From Oxyruncus cristatus (taxonomy: Eukaryota; Chordata; Aves; Passeriformes; Cotingidae), in contig VXAY01003846.1 in the NCBI GenBank assembly GCA_013399855.1, forward strand, positions 1,413,020 to 1,477,019: a DNA stretch of 64,000 bases, given 5' to 3'. Shown here one piece after another: positions 62,311 to 64,000 of the stretch. Positions within the stretch are counted from its first letter, which is position 1; each line of letters begins with the position of its first letter. A model generated the notes under the pieces. It was given only the letters and a program-made list of their open reading frames with translations. It was not told where the DNA came from and made no database searches. Position numbers and translations under genes: made by a program.

Positions 62311-64000
62311 CTTTGACTCCCACATAAAGGATCAGGACTCCATAGCTTAGCAAACATCCTTATGAATAAGGTGCTCCTTAGATGAGAGATCCAGCCAAGA
62401 ACCTTTTCAGGACTCTGGGGGCCTTGGATCCATGTCTGAGCTCAGAACGTGTGAGCTTCTCTGACCATTTTCTTTGAGTACAGAAAGACACATTTTATTT
62501 TAGTTCAGAAACAAATTGTTAGTGCGCTTCCTAAGGAGAGTGATGAAGTTTGTTGCTATGTGTGCTTTGAATTAGATGACCTGAGTGTCTCAGAGGTCTC
62601 AGGTAGTAGAACCCATACTAGGTGTATCTCAAGAAAGTATAATAAAAAAATAATAGGAAGGAATATTTCACTTCAACAAGAAATAAATCATATCCTAGAG
62701 AGATTATATAAATTGGATGACTAAGACTTAAGTTAAGAACTAGTCTGAGCCAAATGTGATCTCCAGGTTTTAGGTCTAAGTGACAGATGGCTGATATTGT
62801 CCACAATAACCAGAGGAGGGAGAAAAAGACTTTGGAATACTGATGAGCTTTCTCTAAGCTGATGTCTGGACATTCACAATTTGGAGACAGAAATATACGT
62901 TAGGATTTTACCCTGAATAGGAGATAGATGAGTTCAAAGAGAGAAAATGCATTTGCAGTTGTCCACAGTACTAATAGATACCAGCCTTACTGAGCACCAG
63001 TGCTGTTGTATATCCCTGTTGTATATCTCTGTTCACAACAGCCTCTGCTGTTCACAACCTCTGCTCAGAACTGAAGGTGAAGTGTAGTGATAGGCAGGTG
63101 CCCACGCAGAGGGGTTTGTGTTGGAAGATTGCATGCCCTTGGGTGGAGCAGTGAATGAGAGCAGCATTTGTTCAGCGTTTCAAGCCCAAGCATGAGCAAA
63201 GGCCTATGGAGATGGGAGTGACCTTGGATCAGAAAGGGAAAGGTAAGCCATAAATGTGGTTGTCCCCAAACTCTCTTGTTGCCTGAAAGGCCTTATAGTA
63301 CCACTACATTTTCAATTAGTGTCAGTATGCTTTTTTGATAACAGCTGGACAGAAGAGTCAAGTGACATTTTTTGTGACTGGCACAGATAGAGTAATGGAT
63401 TCAGAAAAAAAGACAAAGTTGTAGAAGAGCCAAACACACAGTCTCACTGGAACCAATAAGCTTGGAAGTAAAAGCCTGTCAATTTGAATAAAAGAACTCA
63501 TCAGAGTAAAATTTGGAACTCTACCAATCAAAGTTACTATTAAAGAAAGACAAGACTTTACTCTGTTAACTGAGAAGCACAAATAAAAAGGGAATTCAAA
63601 GCATAATTCAGGATTACATATTTGAAAAGCAATTTAGGAAAAGCTGACACAGGTATAAAAATAATCTCTCTGTAGTCAAGATATGCTGTTTTACTTAATG
63701 TTCAGAGGTATAAGCAACATTTTTTATCTTTCCACACATCAAGTAAAAGCAGAGTTTTAGTGTGAGAAGAAAGGGGATCAGACAGTAAAAGATTCAGTGC
63801 TAAACCAAAGTTAGTTTTCTTATTATTTTCAGTAGTGGTCTGAAAATAAAAATAAATACCAATGAAATTTATTCACTAGATATTATAAAAGCAGAAGGCA
63901 AGAGGCTATCAAACCATCAGATATTATTTAGTTCAAGTATAAAGTCCCTATCAATTGAAAGTTAGTTAATTACACCAGGCACAAACATTTCTTTGGATCA
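62311..64000. other. AT-rich unique DNA with short tandem duplications, no gene seen
   Basis: About 1.7 kb. Very weak CR1 resemblance may persist to about 62450. A G+C-richer part at 63060-63250 ends in a donor-like GAAAGGTAAGCC (63237-63248), but all three frames across it contain stops. The rest is AT-rich with nothing recognised. Confidence 0.6.
63003..63060. repeat. Two adjacent short tandem duplications
   Basis: CTGTTGTATATCC (63003-63015) is followed by CTGTTGTATATCT (63016-63028). Then comes a second pair built on CTGTTCACAACAGCCT (63029-63044) and CTGCTGTTCACAACCT (63045-63060). All units start with CTG and are 13-16 bp. Confidence 0.85.

Noticed and set aside
63068..63241. Apparent exon ending in GAAAG|GTAAGCC
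   Set aside because: All three reading frames contain stops. It could only be a non-coding exon, and no further evidence exists.
1..64000. CRISPR arrays, operons, tRNA/rRNA genes, prophage or other compact multi-gene systems
   Set aside because: No regularly spaced repeats, no clustered long open frames and no cloverleaf or rRNA-like sequence were seen. The window reads as vertebrate non-coding DNA.

Overview
The window looks like AT-rich, non-coding DNA from a bird chromosome (roughly 37% G+C by eye). The best organism evidence is a set of CR1 (chicken repeat 1) LINE fragments. Three of them end in the avian CR1 octamer tail: tandem ATTCTATG on the plus strand at 29661-29679, and its complement at 21803-21826 and 54891-54906. 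No complete protein gene, tRNA, rRNA, CRISPR array or bacterial-type feature could be supported. The longest open frames are 110-146 codons and have no recognisable domains. The longest (minus strand, 43791-44231) is mostly the antisense of a CR1 fragment. The stretch is most likely a gene desert or the inside of a very large intron.

Layout. 1-8.7 kb: unique AT-rich DNA with homopolymer tracts. 8.67-10.4 kb: a small hairpin, a possible LTR-like remnant (8.79-9.45 kb), and a CpG-bearing block with a TATA-like box and a perfect palindrome (10.13-10.40 kb). 10.63-11.28 kb: a plus-strand CR1 endonuclease fragment with a stop and a frameshift. 15.2-15.6 kb: a minus-strand CR1 reverse-transcriptase fragment. 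21.8 kb: a short CR1 3' tail. 29.3-29.7 kb: a plus-strand CR1 3' end. 43.7-44.1 kb: a plus-strand CR1 RT C-terminal fragment in which the catalytic aspartate codons have been lost. 52.1-52.8 kb: a locally G+C-richer block with hydrophobic open frames on the minus strand, unidentified. 54.9-55.9 kb: a minus-strand CR1 with its 3' end joined directly to its endonuclease/RT linker, so most of the RT is deleted. 61.1-62.3 kb: a long, old minus-strand CR1. Microsatellites and short tandem duplications are scattered between these.

The seven CR1 pieces total about 4.2 kb, or 6-7% of the window. They lie in both orientations and are all inactive. Nothing in the window forms a pathway or operon, and I found no convincing undescribed system. 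The items most worth a second look are the 52.1-52.8 kb block, the 10.13-10.40 kb CpG/TATA block, the internally deleted CR1 at 54.9 kb, and an inverted repeat at 14.47-14.52 kb that carries facing GATA-type motifs.
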